From NCBI GenBank assembly GCA_905182985.1, contig CAJJDN010000139.1, positions 262,496-326,495 on the forward strand: DNA of 64,000 bases, read 5' to 3'. The notes under the pieces are model-generated. The model saw only the letters and a program-made list of their open reading frames with translations, ran no database searches and was not told the DNA's origin. Of this stretch, positions 1 through 11,339 are shown piece after piece. This DNA comes from Paramecium sonneborni (taxonomy: Eukaryota; Ciliophora; Oligohymenophorea; Peniculida; Parameciidae). Numbering within the stretch: the first letter of the stretch is position 1; every line of letters begins with the position of its first letter. The position numbers and the translations under genes were made by a program.

Positions 1-1011
1 ATTAAAAGTAAGATACTTTAAAATATCATAAGATTCAAGTTGTTTATTCTATTTTGAATGATAAATGAAGACAACACTATTAGCATATAAACCATATGAT
101 GAAAGATGATTTATTTATATTAATTTAGAACAAAAAGATGAATTGTTAGAGAATTTAAAGATTTTGTTTTCAGATAGACTTTCTAATTCATCATTTATGG
201 ATTTATCTATAGGAACTTATTCAATGCTGTCAGTTTTGGATTAGTACAGTTCCATTTCTTTATTTGAGTTTAATATAAAGAAGCTAAAGTTATCACAATT
301 CAAAAGATTTTTGCTTAATTCTTTAAGTAAACTAAATATTGTATTGTAAGAGACAGTTTCATCCATAAGTAATAAATGACTCTTCATATAATTAGCGAAT
401 TGAAATTTGACCTATTTATATGCTTCACTAAGTTCAGTTTCAATTTGATAATTAATATCTAAAGGTAGTGATTAACCTCTTCCTAAAAGAACGGGAGAAT
501 TTACATTCTAAGGTGAGGTTTAACTAAAAAGATTATGAATATTATCATAGATTTCATTGACTTTAGGATCAATAGTTTATCCATCTTTTAATTTAGAATG
601 GAAATGAGTAATTAATTTTAATGCTTTTTCCATATCTGCCACTGTATCTGTATATTTAAGTTCATCATAATGAACACCTTTAATGAGATCAACATCTGTA
701 ATACTAGATCTAGTTCGTTTCATTTATCTTTGTATTTCTTACTTCTCTTTTGGTAATTCATTTAAATAGTTTAACAAACTATATTTGATTTCCTCTTCAT
801 CTTCATCATCTAAACATTTTATGTGATTGTTACTTAAATCATTCAAAATATTCATTAGTTTTTTTTCTTTTGTTGTAAAATTTACTTTAAGAATTTATTT
901 CTATTTTACATCTATTTAATTGCTATCTCCTAATTCTCTTATTATATGGAAGAATTTAACATAAGATCCCAATTATTAATTCATAAATTAAAATATATAT
1001 TTTTCTAACAT
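1..1011 (-). CDS. Partial protein with a GAF-like region (3' end outside window)
   Basis: With TAA/TAG read as glutamine this frame is open for about 337 codons from an ATG at 1011 to the window edge, with no TGA. The first third is charged and helical (acidic stretch CLDDEDEEEIKYS, then EKQEIQRQMKRTRSS). The C-terminal part seen here (KELSKNLLNCDNFSFFI, then a strand-rich stretch ending YANSVVFIYHSK) has the alternating strand and helix pattern of a GAF domain. In ciliates this would fit a cyclic-nucleotide phosphodiesterase or another sensor, but no catalytic domain is visible. A second in-frame Met lies at 984. Its start is only 9 nt from the stop of the upstream heat-shock-factor gene. 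GAF assignment is inference; the reading frame is solid. Confidence 0.6.
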
Positions 1012-1020
1012 AAATATAAT

Positions 1021-1981
1021 TCAATCAAAGTATAACTCATTCAATTGTTGATCATTCAACAATTAAATCATTCCATCATTATCAATTAAACTATTAGTTA
1101 ACATCAAAGGTTGTTATATATATAATTAATCCATCTTTTCTATTGTAATATCAGAATCATCTCTTTTTACCTTCTTTATATTAGGAACTAATAATTCTTC
1201 ATCATCTGATTATATCAATTCCTCAAAAGTATCTTTCTTTTATTTAATACATTATTTACTTCTAAACAATTATCCTATAATTATTATTAACCTACGAAGT
1301 AATCCTTTAAATTCTATAACTTCTTATTGCCATTAAATCTAGTAATCTCATCAAAACTATATTTACTTTTCTTGAACCAATTGATTTCTTAATTATTAAT
1401 TACATTATAGTATTTTGTTATTTTGTTCTATTAAAATTTTACACACCTTCTCTAACTCTTACTATTTGGACACTATTTATTGTATTTATTTCTAATTTTT
1501 ATTTTATCTATTATTATTTTACATCTGATATATTTTGATTTCTATAAGGTTTCAATTCTATTAAAGCTAAATAATCATCTCCATGTTCTCCTGATTTCCT
1601 CTTTATTTTTTTAAGTAAATTTCTAATCTAAATATTCATTATTACTTTTAATCTTTTTTAAAATGTGGATGAATAAATTCATTCTCTTTCTAATCACTTC
1701 TTGATTTATGAAATCCATACATATTCATCTAATCATCATTATTTCTAAACAATCACCTATCTAACAAATGATGCAAAATTTCGATGTTTGAAATACATAG
1801 GTAAAACTTGGTCTTAAAAACCTATTACATTCTTCACCAAAAAACCTGTACCCTCTTCATTCCAACCAACAATATCTTGTAATTAAGGATTCTTTATTTT
1901 ATTTATAGAAAATACTTCCAAAATATCATAAGTTTTCTATAAAAATGCTGGTATTGAAGATTGACTACGACTTTTTGACAT
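1021..1981 (-). CDS. Heat-shock transcription factor (HSF-type DNA-binding domain)
   Basis: The start is ATG at 1981 (MSKSRSQSSIPAFLQKTYDI). The N-terminal third is a clear HSF winged-helix domain: GWNEEGTGFLVKN, VLPMYFKHRNFASFVRQ, then MNMYGFHKSR, EFIHPHFKKDQKNLLKKIKR. These match the HSF hallmark order, with recognition helix FASFVRQ(M/L)NMYGFHK. It continues into a coiled coil (KQQELEKVCKILIEQNNK), the usual trimerisation region, and an acidic tail (QSDDEELLVPN). Small introns restore the frame, at 1729-1756 (28 nt) and 1623-1645 (23 nt), with further ones near 1510-1540 and 1235-1260. HSF trimers bind nGAAn elements in the nucleus. A conserved tail ends at TGA 1021-1023. DNA-binding residues look intact. 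Confidence 0.92.
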
Positions 1982-2189
1982 TATTAATACTGTATTTTAA
2001 TTAACAACTTCTATAACCAAGATTAACAAATTATCGAATGTTCTTCTTTTCTTTAAGATTTATCAAAAACCATTCTTACGAACATTCTCGATTAAAATTA
2101 CATCAACCCCCATTAAATTATATTTATTTAATATTAAAAAATAATCTAATTATAAATAATTTCTAATCACTCTCTAATTTTAATAAGAG

Positions 2190-2560
2190 TCATTCATTTT
2201 ACAACTTCATCCTTTCTGCTCTTTATTGTTGTATATCTATATCTTAACTATTATCAAATCTCTTCTACCTATCTTCATTTATTGATGAATTTAATTATTT
2301 TAATGGTGAATTTTTAACATCTATTTTTTCAATTAATTGGATTTTATTTTATTCTCTTCTGTTCTCATTTCTCATAATTATTTAATCATTAAAGATCTTT
2401 CAGTCAAAATTTGAGATATTGCTATCTAGATTAGACCATTAAAGCAATTTAAACATCTTTGGATAATGTAAATTTTAATCATTTTGAAATTCAAATAATA
2501 ATTTTTAGAATACTCTTAGTATATAAATTATTTATTATGGTTTATTCATAAATATCATTA
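2190..2560 (-). pseudogene. Short decayed coding relic downstream of the kinase relic
   Basis: One minus-strand frame reads LFEFQNDQNLHYPKMFKLL and later LIEKIDVKNSPLKQLNSS, ending at TGA 2190-2192. It is broken by an in-frame TGA between the two parts. The second half (starting near an ATG at about 2380) could be a small gene of about 60 codons. The amino-acid use is protein-like but no family is recognised. The stretch 2560-3205 shows no convincing frame. It may be the decayed tail of the kinase-related locus upstream. Confidence 0.3.
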
Positions 2561-3262
2561 TTTAATTCAGAATTAGTCTACAAAGAAGATTATAATTTAT
2601 TATTTTAGGCCTAATGTAGTGATTAGAACGAGTAATTATATATTATTCAAAATTATCCTTACAAAGTATATGTTGAAAAAGGTTTACGATAAATCATTTT
2701 CATTTCTATAAAATTTAGTAAGAAAAAATAAGTAATAATTTTATCACTAACTTTTAAAATTCTTTCAGTAATAATTTTTTTATTTCCTATTCATTTTTAA
2801 CCTTATCTTTTTCATAAATAATCCAAAATTTTGGATATATAATCTATTTTTTATTGCCAACCAATTTTTTATAGTGAAATCATATTAATGAGACAACTTT
2901 AGGAAAATACTATATTTTTAAAGGCATTTATGATATCTTTTTGATTAGATCTTAAAATTTACTAATGGTATATTTATTAATAGTTTTAATTAATAATTTT
3001 AACATTTTGATTAATAAATATTTTTTGTGTATCTTTTTAGATCAAGTTCTCTCGCTCTCAAATTCATCTAAACTATTGATGAATTATTCAATTAAATTTT
3101 AACTATTTTTTATATTAAATTTAAATTAAATTATAACAAATATTAATTGAAAAGAATCATTAATATTTATAATAAAAAATAGAGAATTTTTCTACATCAT
3201 CACATCATAATGAATATCTCGAAGATGATTAAGATAATGTCAATATATTGAATTCTTCAGAA

Positions 3263-4345
3263 TGGCATTGAAGACTGCTCTCAATATCTAAGCATTTTTA
3301 ATTTTTAATTGATAAAAATTTACCAAACCCATCATGATTTCTACAAATACAATTATATATATTTACATTTCTCATATAATTTCTTTGTTTTGTCTTAATT
3401 ACATAATTTAATAATAAAATTTTATAATTTGTTTTGAAAGAAATTTTAGATTTTTAAAAGATATTCTTAATCATATCCGATCTAGTTTTTACATAAAATG
3501 GTGGAATACCAACTATCATTCCATAAAATATCACACCTAATTAATAATAATCTTAAGTATAATTATATTCTACCATTTTTGGTGCCAAATGTACAATAAT
3601 TTAATGATTTTTATTATTAATTATTTTACTAAGTACAAAATCAACGAATTTGGATAGCCATCTTAAATAATCAATATATTTTCTAGCTTTATATCTATAT
3701 AAATAATGTTTTAAGAATGAAAAATATTATAATCTTTCTAAAATTTGAATAAATAACCATTTCACCTTTTTTCAATAAATCTATTTTACTTTCTCAAATA
3801 GGAATACAATTCTCCACACAAGGACAATAATTAAATACAAAGTAAAATTTAGATTTCTGGAGATAATTTAATATATATTATTGATTAGAATGCACAAAAT
3901 ATGTTTTATAATTCTTCTATGATTTAGTTTTGTTAGAATTAATCTCTCATTAAATTCTAATCTCTTTCAATTATTAATCTTTATCAATCAATCACTTTCA
4001 TTGCATAAAATGATCCATTCTCTTTATTTCTTTACTAAACATACTACAGATAACCTCCCTGTTGCTAATTATTATATTATTTTAAATCTATGTAAATTAA
4101 TTGTTTGTTTTAATTGTTAATGAATTTAAGACATTAAAAGAACTTCATCCAAATTAGTTAAATAGTAATACATACAACTCATTTGATAATCTAGATGTAT
4201 ATTATTAGTCTTTAATCCAATAATGTCAGCTGGATCATAATTTAATCTTAATTATCTTAATCTTCTTATAACTTCTGATTATAACCATCCACATGTTACA
4301 TAGGAATCTCTGAATTAAATAGCAATCCATCACAGCAATGTTTTG
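3263..4345. repeat. First copy of a 1,083-bp exact duplication ending at an N gap
   Basis: This segment starts with tggcattgaagactgctctc and ends with cagcaatgttttg directly before the single N at 4346. The next 1,083 bases repeat it as far as I can compare by eye. The edges coincide exactly with the N, which is how two overlapping contig ends look when a scaffolder joins them without merging. It should be counted once. Confidence 0.9.
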
Positions 4346-4346
4346 N

Positions 4347-5429
4347 TGGCATTGAAGACTGCTCTCAATATCTAAGCATTTTTAATTTTTAATTGATAAA
4401 AATTTACCAAACCCATCATGATTTCTACAAATACAATTATATATATTTACATTTCTCATATAATTTCTTTGTTTTGTCTTAATTACATAATTTAATAATA
4501 AAATTTTATAATTTGTTTTGAAAGAAATTTTAGATTTTTAAAAGATATTCTTAATCATATCCGATCTAGTTTTTACATAAAATGGTGGAATACCAACTAT
4601 CATTCCATAAAATATCACACCTAATTAATAATAATCTTAAGTATAATTATATTCTACCATTTTTGGTGCCAAATGTACAATAATTTAATGATTTTTATTA
4701 TTAATTATTTTACTAAGTACAAAATCAACGAATTTGGATAGCCATCTTAAATAATCAATATATTTTCTAGCTTTATATCTATATAAATAATGTTTTAAGA
4801 ATGAAAAATATTATAATCTTTCTAAAATTTGAATAAATAACCATTTCACCTTTTTTCAATAAATCTATTTTACTTTCTCAAATAGGAATACAATTCTCCA
4901 CACAAGGACAATAATTAAATACAAAGTAAAATTTAGATTTCTGGAGATAATTTAATATATATTATTGATTAGAATGCACAAAATATGTTTTATAATTCTT
5001 CTATGATTTAGTTTTGTTAGAATTAATCTCTCATTAAATTCTAATCTCTTTCAATTATTAATCTTTATCAATCAATCACTTTCATTGCATAAAATGATCC
5101 ATTCTCTTTATTTCTTTACTAAACATACTACAGATAACCTCCCTGTTGCTAATTATTATATTATTTTAAATCTATGTAAATTAATTGTTTGTTTTAATTG
5201 TTAATGAATTTAAGACATTAAAAGAACTTCATCCAAATTAGTTAAATAGTAATACATACAACTCATTTGATAATCTAGATGTATATTATTAGTCTTTAAT
5301 CCAATAATGTCAGCTGGATCATAATTTAATCTTAATTATCTTAATCTTCTTATAACTTCTGATTATAACCATCCACATGTTACATAGGAATCTCTGAATT
5401 AAATAGCAATCCATCACAGCAATGTTTTG
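4347..5429. repeat. Second copy of the 1,083-bp duplication after the N gap
   Basis: It begins immediately after the N with the same sequence as 3263 onward. It runs to 5429, where unique sequence (tattcttaaaatg) resumes. This second copy is the one that continues into the 5' end of the kinase relic. Confidence 0.9.
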
Positions 5430-5632
5430 TATTCTTAAAATGTTTAATACATTCTTAGTAATAACAATTCTTAATAGTTCAATCTAATGGAATGAATTTG
5501 TAGTAATTGGTTCACTTAATTCCTTATCAATTAATATTTTGTTAATTGATCTAAACTTTGGTTAAAATTAGTGTACTACTTCATTGATTTTTTCCTTCAT
5601 TGGTATATCTATATCAAACATTAATTAAAAAA

Positions 5633-7636
5633 ATGTAATTACAAGATGGAAATAATTTGATGCTTAACCTTTCAAATGGTCCTATCGATAATAGTAGAAG
5701 ATCCTGCACAAATGTATTTTGTGCCTTTCTTTATGCAGGCATATTATTGAGTGTCTTTGGTATTGGTTTGTACATGAATCAAACTGGCAATGTATAATTG
5801 ATAGACAGAGGATATGATCCTGATCGTAAATTTAAATAAATATCAAAAGATAGACCATGTGGAATAGGTGCTTTGTTAGATTATCCATTCATCTATTTCA
5901 CTACTCTAAATAGCGATTTCTTATGGAAGACTGTTTGCGTTCAAGAATGTCCAAGTGTTTAAGTTGCCAAACACAAACATTTATAATTCAATTCTCCAAC
6001 ATCTACAACTGTTCCTGCAACAACAACAGCACCTACTTCTACAACCCAAAATTCATAACTTAAATGCGCTGTAAATTCAGTAGTAACTTCGTGTAATAGT
6101 GCTACACTATATAACACTGTTAAATGTAATATTAATACCTTATATAAAAAGTTGATCAAAGGGTCTGCATACCAACAGATCCTTAATAATATAAAATTGT
6201 TTAAGAAGCTTTAAAGATGGGTTTCTTACATCAATTAATTTCTGATATTGAAGGAGCAAAATATACTTTATTTATTTTCATTTTGCTTGGTACTTGTTTT
6301 ACTTTAGCATTTACATACCTTTTAAAATGGTGTAGCAAGACTGTAATATGGTTTATAATTTTTATCATTGTTGTACTATCCATTTTTTTCGGTTATTACA
6401 GTTATTTATAATATAGAGCAGCGTAATTATTGAATATATATAATTAGCTCAAGCTATACAATAAGTTTATCTCCTACAGGTTACCTTTTGCAATCCATAA
6501 TATGGTGGTGTTTGGGTTTAGGTACAATAATATTGACAATTTGTTTTTATAAACGAATAAACTTAGCTATAGCAATAATAAAGTCTGCATCTGATTTTGT
6601 TAGTAAGAATGGCAGTATAGTTATAGTTCCTATTTTCTCAACGTTTGCTACTCTAATTTTAACAATAACATTTATCTATATTGCTTTGTAATACTTATAT
6701 TAAAATTAGTTTAATATGTTCAACTGGTACATCTGGAAATAAACCTTAATAGTGGCCTTTTGGATAATTGAAATACACATTTATTGAATATTTTAGTGGA
6801 TTCTATTTATTATTTACCACATTTTGGACTTATGCATTAGTTATAGGAATTAATAGTTTCATTATAGCAGGTTCTGTTTGTGTATGGTATTGGTAACAAG
6901 GAAAGAGTGGATAAGAACATGTATAACCACTCAATTCATCATGGAAAAGGTGTTTTGTTTATCATATTGGGTCAATTGTATTGGGAGCTTTATTATTAGG
7001 TCTAGTATCTATATTTAGATCATTTTTTGAATATCTTTATGTACAATATTAATAATAATTAAAATAGAGAAATGCAGAATATATGAGAAATACAGATGGT
7101 TGTTAATTTTGTTTCAAATGTTGTGCTTGTTGTATTTGGTGTTTTGAAAGATTTTTATAATATTTGAATCAGAATATCTATGTCTAAATTAATATGACTG
7201 GAGATGGCTTTTTTCATGCTGCTAAAAAAGCCTTAGATATTATGTCTAATAATCCATCTATTGTTATGTAAGTTGTCGGATTAGGAGATTTAATAAATAA
7301 CATAGCAAGAATTATGATTACACTTACTATTTCAATGTTCTTTTGTAGATCTATTTCAGAATTACCATAATTATTATTTGGAGGCATTGTTATCAATCCA
7401 TATAATCCAACATTATTGTTAGCAATCATCATTTTTGTTATTGCCACTGTCTTTACTAATATCTTTGGAGTTGCTATTGAAAGCATTCTTCATTTATATT
7501 GTATTGATTAAGAAATAGCCAGGGCTAAATAAAGTTCAGATGATGCTGAAATGTGTCCTGCGGTATTATTCATTTATTATTTTAGGCTTTAAGAGAATTT
7601 TTAAATGACAAAGTATTCACATAATAATAAAAATGA
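5633..7636 (+). CDS. Choline transporter-like protein (CTL/SLC44 family)
   Basis: ATG 5633 starts MQLQDGNNLMLNLSN. A first membrane helix (CAFLYAGILLSVFGIGLYM) is followed by the SLC44 extracellular loop signature DRPCGIGALLDYP and VCVQECPS, a Thr/Pro-rich linker, then RVCIPTDPQQYK. Many membrane helices follow. The conserved SLC44 core ends in LLFGGIVINPYNPTLLLA and a short cytosolic tail, with TGA at 7634. Family length (about 650 residues) is normal. Four introns can be placed from frame: 6126-6151 (26 nt), 6423-6447 (25 nt), one of 22 nt near 6690 and one of 23 nt near 7561. SLC44 proteins move choline or related amines across plasma or organelle membranes; here that is by homology only. 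The start lies 11 nt from the divergent start of the kinase relic. Confidence 0.9.
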
Positions 7637-7880
7637 AATATTAATAAAAAATTAATTATAATAATAATCTTTCTTTGTTCTTATTTCTTAATTCTTAATT
7701 CTTTATTAATATTAATCCTATCACTTTACATTTTATTCTTATTAATCTATACTTATTAGAATATATATTTTTATTAACATTTCCTTTTTTATCATACTAC
7801 TTCAATGATTCTATAAACAATACTCTCGAAATTTACCATTTTTAATTATAATATATAACTATATAATACACAATTTATAT

Positions 7881-8729
7881 TCATGATGCTTTTATATAAG
7901 AAGCAGCTTTTTACAAGAGTCCTCCAGACTTCTTCTTTTCCATTTATTCATCCAAATACTTTTGCATTTTTTCAACTCTTTCATTAACATCACCAAGAAC
8001 TACCCAACAAGCATTGCATTTTTCTATTAATTATAATATGTATGATAATACCTTTGACTTATCTAACAGTGTCATTAACTCTGGTATCATTTAATTCTTA
8101 TTTCAGTTAATATATTTTGTCATCGAATTAAGAAAGTAATTCTAATACTTAAACAACTTATTATACTTGATTGTATGTCATCAGAAGTATTAAATATCTA
8201 TAATGTTTATTTCATTTAAGCTCTACAAAATAATAAGATATATATTACTATGTGTCCATTAATAATGTAATCATGTTGTCATGGTTTTGTAATTTTTTTC
8301 TAACTCTATCAATTTCCTCTGTTTCTATTTGTTTTCCACTTTCAATTACTTTTTCAGATACTCCAACACTCTTCATAACTGGAGTAAACTATTGTAAACT
8401 TAATATTTACTTGATTAAAACTTTTAATTACAAGTTCTTTAATCTTAGCTAAATCAGATTCTAATAATTCAATCTATTATTTTATTGGCTCAACTAATTC
8501 ATTACAAGTAATCTTAGCAACTTCTGTAAATATATTAGCTATGCTTGTCATCAATTTCTCCTTCTCAATCAATTTATCAATTATGCATTCATTATTATAG
8601 TTCAAATATCCCTTTTATTATTATTATTGTGCTTTCTTGGTTAAGTACTAAAAAATTCAATATTTTATGTACTTTATCAACTGCTTTCTCTACTTTCTCT
8701 TCAAAATCTTTTTCAGTATACTTTTTCAT
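7881..8729 (-). CDS. Small coiled-coil protein, multi-intron, function unknown
   Basis: From ATG 8729 (MKKYTEKDFEEKVEKAVDK) the frame can be followed to TGA 7881 by removing five introns of 22-28 nt, each GT...AG. The spliced protein is about 230 residues and mostly helical with heptad-like spacing (KLIEKEKLMTSIANIF; QQIELLESDLAKIKELV; QFDDKIYQLKQELND). It carries one CNACWVVLGDVNERV segment near the C-terminus and ends KKKSGGLLQKAASYIKAS. No membrane segment or signal peptide is seen. I do not recognise the family. It starts 56 nt downstream of the stop of the cyclic-nucleotide-binding gene, on the same strand. Confidence 0.7.
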
Positions 8730-8784
8730 CTTTTGTATGTTGAATATATATTTTGAAAAACAAAGAAAATATTTAAAACTTTTT

Positions 8785-10858
8785 CAATTTATTTACGAAC
8801 ATAATTATTTTTATTGAACAAAACTCACATAATTACTTCTGGTTGAATTGAGATCATTTGTTTTACTTGATTTATATTTCAATCTTCGCTTATCTATCGA
8901 TTAATTATTACTAATATTAGTAATTTCACTTTGATGATGTGTTTTTGATTCAAATTATTTTTATACATTTCTATAAGATGCCTAAATTACTTTTTAAATC
9001 TATTTTGCTTTCTTCTCTGGATTCTCAGATTTGAATGCCTATTAATACATTAAAGACAAAACAAGATTATCCTTATGAACTCTAGGAAGTGTACTAAGAG
9101 TATCAAATACTATCTATAATGGAGGATTTTAAGTAATATGAATTGATGGCAATTATCCATAAGATTAATGTACATTCTCAGTCTTAATCACAGGTTAAGA
9201 GGATCTTGTTGTTAATGAATTAAACTCTGTGCTATTTTCATTCAAATAATCAGCTTGTGTTTTTATTGTAAATTAATTTCGTATGCAATTTTCATCCTAA
9301 GATTATTGAACTACTTATGGTTTCTTCAATAATCTTGCTTAATATTATTGTAATGTATTGCTATACACTTTTTATAATACACTTTGATTCTGAGTATTAA
9401 CTATTTTTATGCTCCTTAAATCTTCATCTGTTATATTCTATAACAATTTAACCTAGGACAATTTCTATCCTTAAGATTCAACTAATTTCTTATTAAGAAT
9501 ATGTTTAGCTTAAAAATTCGGTTTGTTTTATTAGACATCTTAAGCAGCTTTATAGATCTAATAATAAATTATATGAAGTTACTTCATCTTATTACTGGAT
9601 TGTCATTTAAGCAGCTTCACATCTATTTTACCAATGTTTAAATATAACATCTGAGTTTTTTTTCATGTTTTCAAATATTTGATAATTACCTAAATTATCA
9701 AAAAACTGTCTCTTTCTAATTCTATAGACGTGTAATTTAGGAGTAATAACTTTGGCTTTAGTAAAACGAGAAATTTTTAACATAATTTCGACTTCTCCAA
9801 ATGCTTAATATTATCCATAAGATGATAATATTATAGTTTTTTCTCCAACCTTTTTAGACAATTCAATTTCACCATCAATTATAAAATATATATGAGTGGA
9901 TTTATCTTCTTCTTTAAATAGAATGTCACCAGCATGATATGTTATTAATTTACATTCTAGAATAATACCCATAAATTCTGAAGGTTCAACCGACTAAAAT
10001 AATGAAGTTTTAGAAAAGTAATTAATTTTATTATCTAATACAGCACTCATATATGGATTAATTAATTCTAAATATGCCATTTCACTCAAATATAGTAAAT
10101 GAGTCTATTCTAACGCATAAACAGTTGATGATCTAGCAGTGTCTAACTTAATAGCAGCTTCTCCAAATGAACTTTTTATAGCTCTTTATTTACATACTCT
10201 CCTTAAAATAGTACTTTTAAAATAATGTAGTCTGGAAATACACTATTCAATCCATAGGGATCCTACTCTGTCTTCTTAACAGGTTTCGTAACTGAATTTT
10301 CATTATAATCCAATTTGTTAGATCCAACCATCTTCTCTTTTGGCTTCATCACTACAACTTTGCCTTCCAATATTATATAAAATCGTTTATTTTGATCACC
10401 TTATCTATAAACTGGACTCAATTAAGGCACTGATTAAAACCTATTCAGTAAAATCAATCCTTATACCTAAATTCTGAATATATACGACCTAACAATTCTG
10501 GAGGCACTTCCTTTCTAATCTCCTTAATCTTTTTTATTTAACTTAATTATTCAATTAAAATAGATGATGTTGGAATTATCATATTCTATAATGCACCTAT
10601 ACTCTTTCGAGAATATCTACGATAATAATTATCAGGATTCACATTCTCAATTATTGGTCTAGCTCCTAACTCATTTTTTATAGAATCTATATCAATCAGT
10701 TTCTTTTATTTTTTAATATCTCTCTATTAAACTTACTTTTATGCTCCTTTTAACATTTACTTTGATTCACTATCTGAATCAGAATCACTTGGCTATTGTA
10801 GAAAGTCAAAATTAGCTTTTGTCTAAATACTAAATGTTGATTGCATATAAGAAGTCAT
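8785..10858 (-). CDS. Protein with two cyclic-nucleotide-binding domains
   Basis: ATG 10858 gives MTSYMQSTFSIQTKANFDF, then an acidic serine stretch (SDSDSDSES). Two CNB folds follow. The first contains QGDQNKRFYIILEGKVVVM and, after a 26-nt intron, QGDSFGEAAIKLDTARSSTV, which is the phosphate-binding cassette with the Glu and Arg that contact cAMP/cGMP (FGE-A and R-S-S/T). The second contains YHAGDILFKEEDKSTHIYF and FGEVEIMLKISRFTKAKV; its cassette lacks the clear RxA/S arginine pattern, so binding there is doubtful. A Gln/Ser-rich tail of about 250 residues has no known domain. There is no kinase or channel domain and no inhibitor sequence, so it is not a normal PKA regulatory subunit. Confidence 0.88.
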
Positions 10859-11339
10859 GTATATGAAAAATAAATGATTTTATTAATTTAATCCTTCCAT
10901 TGATTTTTATTGATTATTATATACTCTTTGGTTATTTAACACATATACTAAAATCCAATCACTAAAATTGAATTAAGAAACAATATTTCTGTTACAATAA
11001 TTAAATAGTTTTCAATGTTATATATGTAGTCAATATCAACTCTAATTTTTGTTGAATTTCTCCAACATTCATTTTAATCATTTCAATATATGAATATATG
11101 AATGAAATAAAATTTATTGAATATCCTAATTTATTTGTACATATATTATAATTTTAAATTTTATTAATCAGAGTAGATATTTAAATTCTACAACATTACT
11201 TTTCATAAAGAGACCTTATATAAATATTCAAAATATTGTGTGTAATTATTCTATATCGAAAATGATTGATTAAGTTATAAAAGACGTTGTTATTGGATAT
11301 ATAAAACTAAGAAAGTATTGAATTTTAATATTATAAATA
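10859..11339. other. AT-rich intergenic stretch
   Basis: This is about 480 bases between two minus-strand genes. It holds mixed A/T runs and no open frame that looks like protein. It must contain the 5' flank of the cyclic-nucleotide-binding gene and the 3' end signals of its upstream neighbour, but no element can be named. Confidence 0.5.

Larger units (their letters stand above)
3205..5621 (-). pseudogene. Decayed protein kinase gene (includes an assembly-duplicated segment)
   Basis: Pieces of one serine/threonine kinase domain appear in order but in different frames: NKENGSFYAMKVID (ATP-lysine strand), then an in-frame TGA; NERLILTKLNHRRIIK (helix C); an ELYSYLRK-like hinge; NIIYIDIKLENILIIQDGYP (catalytic loop, HRDLKPEN replaced by IDIKLEN); FVDFVLSKIINN (DFG replaced by DFV); APKMVEYNYTQDYYQLGV and IVGIPPFYVKTRSDM (activation/P+1 and helix F-G region, APE replaced by APK). 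At least three frameshifts and one TGA separate the pieces, and the metal-binding Gly is lost. The ATG at 5621 opens a frame that reaches only about 100 codons. The body is present twice because 3263-4345 and 4347-5429 are identical copies around an N. Family resemblance is to AGC-type kinases; function is very unlikely. Confidence 0.6.

Noticed and set aside
5959..6159. 66-codon minus-strand frame
   Set aside because: It is antisense to the SLC44 loop, low-complexity, and spans the 26-nt intron of that gene; a shadow frame.
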